DNA of 26,314 nucleotides from a virus, in IMG/VR virus record IMGVR_UViG_3300010883_000370, positions 1-26,314 of that record. The stretch is one strand, 5' to 3'. Under the pieces are notes generated by a model. It ran no database searches, was not told the DNA's origin, and saw only the letters and a list, made by a program, of their open reading frames with translations. Each line of letters begins with the position of its first letter. Within the stretch, counting starts at the first letter, position 1. Positions 23,745-26,314 of this stretch are shown in pieces. A program made the translations under genes and the position numbers.

Positions 23745-26314
23745 ATGTTAAAATTAGCGAATAGAGTCAAGGAAACTACCTTAAGTCAGGGTACGGGCTC
23801 CGTTATACTAGGAGGTGGTTTTGGAGCTTTCCAGACATTCTCCTCAGCTATAGGTAATGCCAACGAAACCTTTTATACTATTGAAAATGAATCAAAATGG
23901 GAAGTAGGCATAGGCACTTACACCTCTGCGACAAACAGCCTATCAAGAGACACTATTATCAGCAGTAGCAGTTCAGGATCTAAAATAAATCTTAACGGCT
24001 TATCTATCGTATTTTGTACTCTCCCAGCAGAGAAAACAGTATTCTTTGGAGCGACTAACTATCTCCCAGATGGTATGCCGCTTACTCTTGGACGAACCGA
24101 TGCGGGAAATCTCATACATGCTTATGTAGATAACGCGACTGACGAAACCGTTGCTCTACATATAACCAACGAGTCTTCCCCAACATGGAAGCTTGGGTTC
24201 AAAGATTCTCCTTCATCCAATACGTCTGCACCAACCTATGGGTATGTTCACGGGGCAAATGGCACAGCAGGTCTTTACGGAGATTCTGACGCATATGCTT
24301 ATATGGATGTAAACCTTGGATTTTACATAGTTCACGAAACTGTAAACCTAGTTCAGGTAACAAAAGATGGTGGCACTCAAATAAAAAACGGCTCAGCCGC
24401 CGTCAATGCTTTAACCGTTAAGGGCGCTTCAGCACAGTCCTATCCACTTCAAGTGTGGACAAACTTTGCTGGCACAACGTTATCCTCCGTTAGTTCTGAT
24501 GGCTCTCTAGCACTGGGTAAAGCCACAGCTCCTAACTACACGCTAGATGTAAACGGAACAGCTAATCTTACAACATTGAGGTTTGCAGACGGCTCTAGTC
24601 AAACAACGGCCTCAAAGCCTTCAGGAGAATTTGTAGCCCTTAGTGGTGTGGCTGAGACAAACAAAACTAACATAGCGACAAACACTGCTCAAATAGTAAT
24701 AAACAAGGCCACAACTGTTGGTGTATCAGGCTTACTAACGGGTGTACTAACCGCAACCAGTGGAGCATTAATAAACGCTAACTTTATGCCCTTAGTTAGC
24801 GGCCAAGTAATAAACACCATGTTGGCTGCACACGACTACCTGCCAGTAGCTAGTGGTGCTGTAATTAACACAATGCTTGCCGCTCATGAACAAGGCGGCT
24901 CAAGCGCTCTTCCTGTCTCCAGTGGGGCAGCTATCAATTCTCACTTTATGCCTTTAGTGAGTGGTGATAACTTCATGCCTATCCTTAGTGGTGTAGCTAT
25001 AAACACGTTCTTTGCGACGAAGCAAGACACCATAACGGGGAGTAATCGAATAGACGCTGCGCACATCAGCGCTGGCAATGTGAGCAACACAGAATTTGGT
25101 TTCCTGAGTACCGTAACCGACGATATACAAACACAGCTAGATTCAAAGATTCCTACGTCTAGCGGGTATCTTCCAATCAGTAGCGGGGATGTAATCAACA
25201 CCATGCTAGCAGCTCACAGCCAAGGGGGAATGCCGGTGTCTAGTGGTGCTGCTATCAATGCTCACTTTATGCCTTTAGTGAGTGGTCAGGTTGTAATGCC
25301 AATCTCTAGTGGAGCAGCAATCAACACCATGCTCGCCGCGCACAGTCAGGGTGGAATGCCAGCATCCAGCGGAGCCGTCATCAACACAGCACTCACAAAC
25401 GTGCTTGCTGGTAGTCTACCAGTCAGTAGTGGCGCAGCAATCAATGCTCACTTCCTGCCAATGGTGAGTGGGGACGCTAAGTACATACCAGTCAGTAGTG
25501 GAGCCGTAATCAACACTATGCTAGCAGCTCATAGTCAAGGGGGAATGCCGACATCTAGTGGGGCCGTTATCAACACAGCTCTAACAAACGTCCTTGCTGG
25601 CAGCCTACCAGTCAGCAGTGGGGCAGCAATCAATGCTCACTTTATGCCCATGGTCAGTGGGGATGCTAAATTCCTACCCGTCGCCAGTGGAGCAGTCATC
25701 AACACTATGCTCGCCGCGCACAGTCAGGGTGGAATGCCAACGTCTAGCGGAGATGTCATCAACACAGCTTTGACAAACGTGCTTGCTGGTAGCATACCAG
25801 TTAGCAGTGGCTACCTTCCAACAGCCAGTGGAGCAGTCATCAACACCATGCTCGCCGCGCACAGTCAGGGTGGAATGCCGACATCTAGTGGGGCCGTAAT
25901 CAACACAGCTCTAACAAACGTCCTTTCTGGCAGCCTACCAGTCAGCAGTGGGGCAGCAATCAATGCTCACTTTATGCCGATGGTCAGTGGGGACGCCAAA
26001 TTCCTACCCGTAGCCAGTGGAGCCGTAATCAATACCATGCTGGCTGCCCATGAGCAAGGTGGTTCGAGCTCTCTACCCGCTACTAGTGGCGCTAAAATAA
26101 TCTCTGACTATATGAACGTCAAAACCAGTGGAGACGCAATCGCATCACACTTCATGCCACTCCACAGTGGTATAGCCATAAATGCTGATTACATGCTTGC
26201 AGCCAGCGGTGCAGTGATTAATGCTCACTTTGGTCCTCTAGCAAGCGGGGATGCTAAATTCCTTCCTATAGGCAGTGGGGCAGCAATCAATGCTCACTTT
26301 ATGCCCATGGTCAG
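23745..26314 (+). CDS. Repeat-built tail fibre, partial (runs off the right edge)
   Basis: ATG at 23745 (GGAG 7 bases before it, two bases after the protease stop) opens a frame with no stop in its 856 visible codons. Residues 1-100 (LANRVKETTLSQGTGSVIL, YTIENESKWEVGIGTYTS, LSRDTIISSSSSGSKINL) are a virion-attachment domain I know from many phage tail proteins. Residues about 100-330 hold beta-rich sequence including APNYTLDVNGTANLTTL, a common fibre element. From about 337 the chain is built of 20-23 residue units with SSGAxIN. A long repetitive shaft is likely, with the receptor tip beyond the window. It is the second giant fibre beside the protease. Confidence 0.85.
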   Translation, partial: MLKLANRVKETTLSQGTGSVILGGGFGAFQTFSSAIGNANETFYTIENESKWEVGIGTYTSATNSLSRDTIISSSSSGSKINLNGLSIVFCTLPAEKTVFFGATNYLPDGMPLTLGRTDAGNLIHAYVDNATDETVALHITNESSPTWKLGFKDSPSSNTSAPTYGYVHGANGTAGLYGDSDAYAYMDVNLGFYIVHETVNLVQVTKDGGTQIKNGSAAVNALTVKGASAQSYPLQVWTNFAGTTLSSVSSDGSLALGKATAPNYTLDVNGTANLTTLRFADGSSQTTASKPSGEFVALSGVAETNKTNIATNTAQIVINKATTVGVSGLLTGVLTATSGALINANFMPLVSGQVINTMLAAHDYLPVASGAVINTMLAAHEQGGSSALPVSSGAAINSHFMPLVSGDNFMPILSGVAINTFFATKQDTITGSNRIDAAHISAGNVSNTEFGFLSTVTDDIQTQLDSKIPTSSGYLPISSGDVINTMLAAHSQGGMPVSSGAAINAHFMPLVSGQVVMPISSGAAINTMLAAHSQGGMPASSGAVINTALTNVLAGSLPVSSGAAINAHFLPMVSGDAKYIPVSSGAVINTMLAAHSQGGMPTSSGAVINTALTNVLAGSLPVSSGAAINAHFMPMVSGDAKFLPVASGAVINTMLAAHSQGGMPTSSGDVINTALTNVLAGSIPVSSGYLPTASGAVINTMLAAHSQGGMPTSSGAVINTALTNVLSGSLPVSSGAAINAHFMPMVSGDAKFLPVASGAVINTMLAAHEQGGSSSLPATSGAKIISDYMNVKTSGDAIASHFMPLHSGIAINADYMLAASGAVINAHFGPLASGDAKFLPIGSGAAINAHFMPMV
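24756..26314 (+). repeat. Coding tandem repeats with SGAxIN core, including a 189-base higher-order unit
   Basis: Three unit types alternate: INTMLAAHSQGGMPTSSGAV, INTALTNVLAGSLPVSSGAA, and INAHFMPMVSGDAKFLPVA plus SGAV. Together they make 63 codons (189 bases). The HSQGGMP block recurs at 25230, 25356, 25545, 25734 and 25875, that is at spacings of 42, 63, 63 and 47 codons. The copies at 25545 and 25875 share about 150 bases with six differences by my count, so some duplication is recent. Units toward 24756 are more degenerate. Confidence 0.9.

Noticed and set aside
25200-26314. CRISPR-like array of direct repeats
   Set aside because: The repeats are in one open reading frame, differ mainly at third codon positions and have spacings in whole codons, so they are protein repeats.
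23745-26314. Diversity-generating retroelement target in the fibre gene
   Set aside because: No reverse transcriptase or template repeat is visible in the window, and the differences between repeats are not adenine-specific.

Overview
This window is a piece of a tailed double-stranded DNA phage (Caudoviricetes) or an assembled uncultivated virus of that class. The evidence is a packaging and head module in one direction (HNH nuclease, large terminase, portal, prohead protease/scaffold, decoration protein, major capsid protein), followed by very long modular virion adhesins. I see no integrase, tRNA, rRNA or bacterial housekeeping gene. The DNA is moderately AT-rich, Shine-Dalgarno motifs are of the GGAG type, and -35/-10 promoters of the bacterial sigma-70 kind are present, so the host is a bacterium. 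I cannot name it. The adhesin domains resemble those I associate with aquatic phages, but that is only an impression.

Left arm (1-2230, minus strand): four tiny genes, one cut by the window edge, served by five near-perfect sigma-70 promoters (TTGACA/G, 17-base spacer, TATAAT-like). This looks like an early region read by unmodified host RNA polymerase. Beside it is a free-standing HNH endonuclease with two zinc ribbons, probably a homing-type gene. A gene-free divergent region (2231-2677) rich in inverted repeats separates the arms.

Right arm (2678-26314, plus strand): first a small acidic protein, a probable virion protein, a compact sigma-like factor with region 2 only, and a helix-turn-helix/coiled-coil protein that may be the small terminase. 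Then comes a run of genes, mostly joined by ATGA overlaps: GDP-mannose 4,6-dehydratase, a small hypothetical protein, an HNH nuclease, an ERCC4-type nuclease, a ClpP-like protease and the large terminase. Portal, protease-scaffold (with a likely nested scaffold start), decoration protein and capsid protein follow, closed by a strong terminator. After a new promoter-like site come a small virion protein, a 2297-residue fibre, a matrixin zinc protease with an integrin-like MIDAS motif, and a repeat-built fibre running off the right edge.

A shared motif, GTGTATA(A/T), lies in four right-arm gaps and has no -35 partner. With the region-2-only sigma factor it suggests a T4 gp55-like late transcription switch: host sigma-70 for the left arm and a phage sigma for the right. 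The most unusual gene is the MIDAS-plus-matrixin protein, set between two giant adhesins. I infer a surface-binding and protein-cutting host-entry module.
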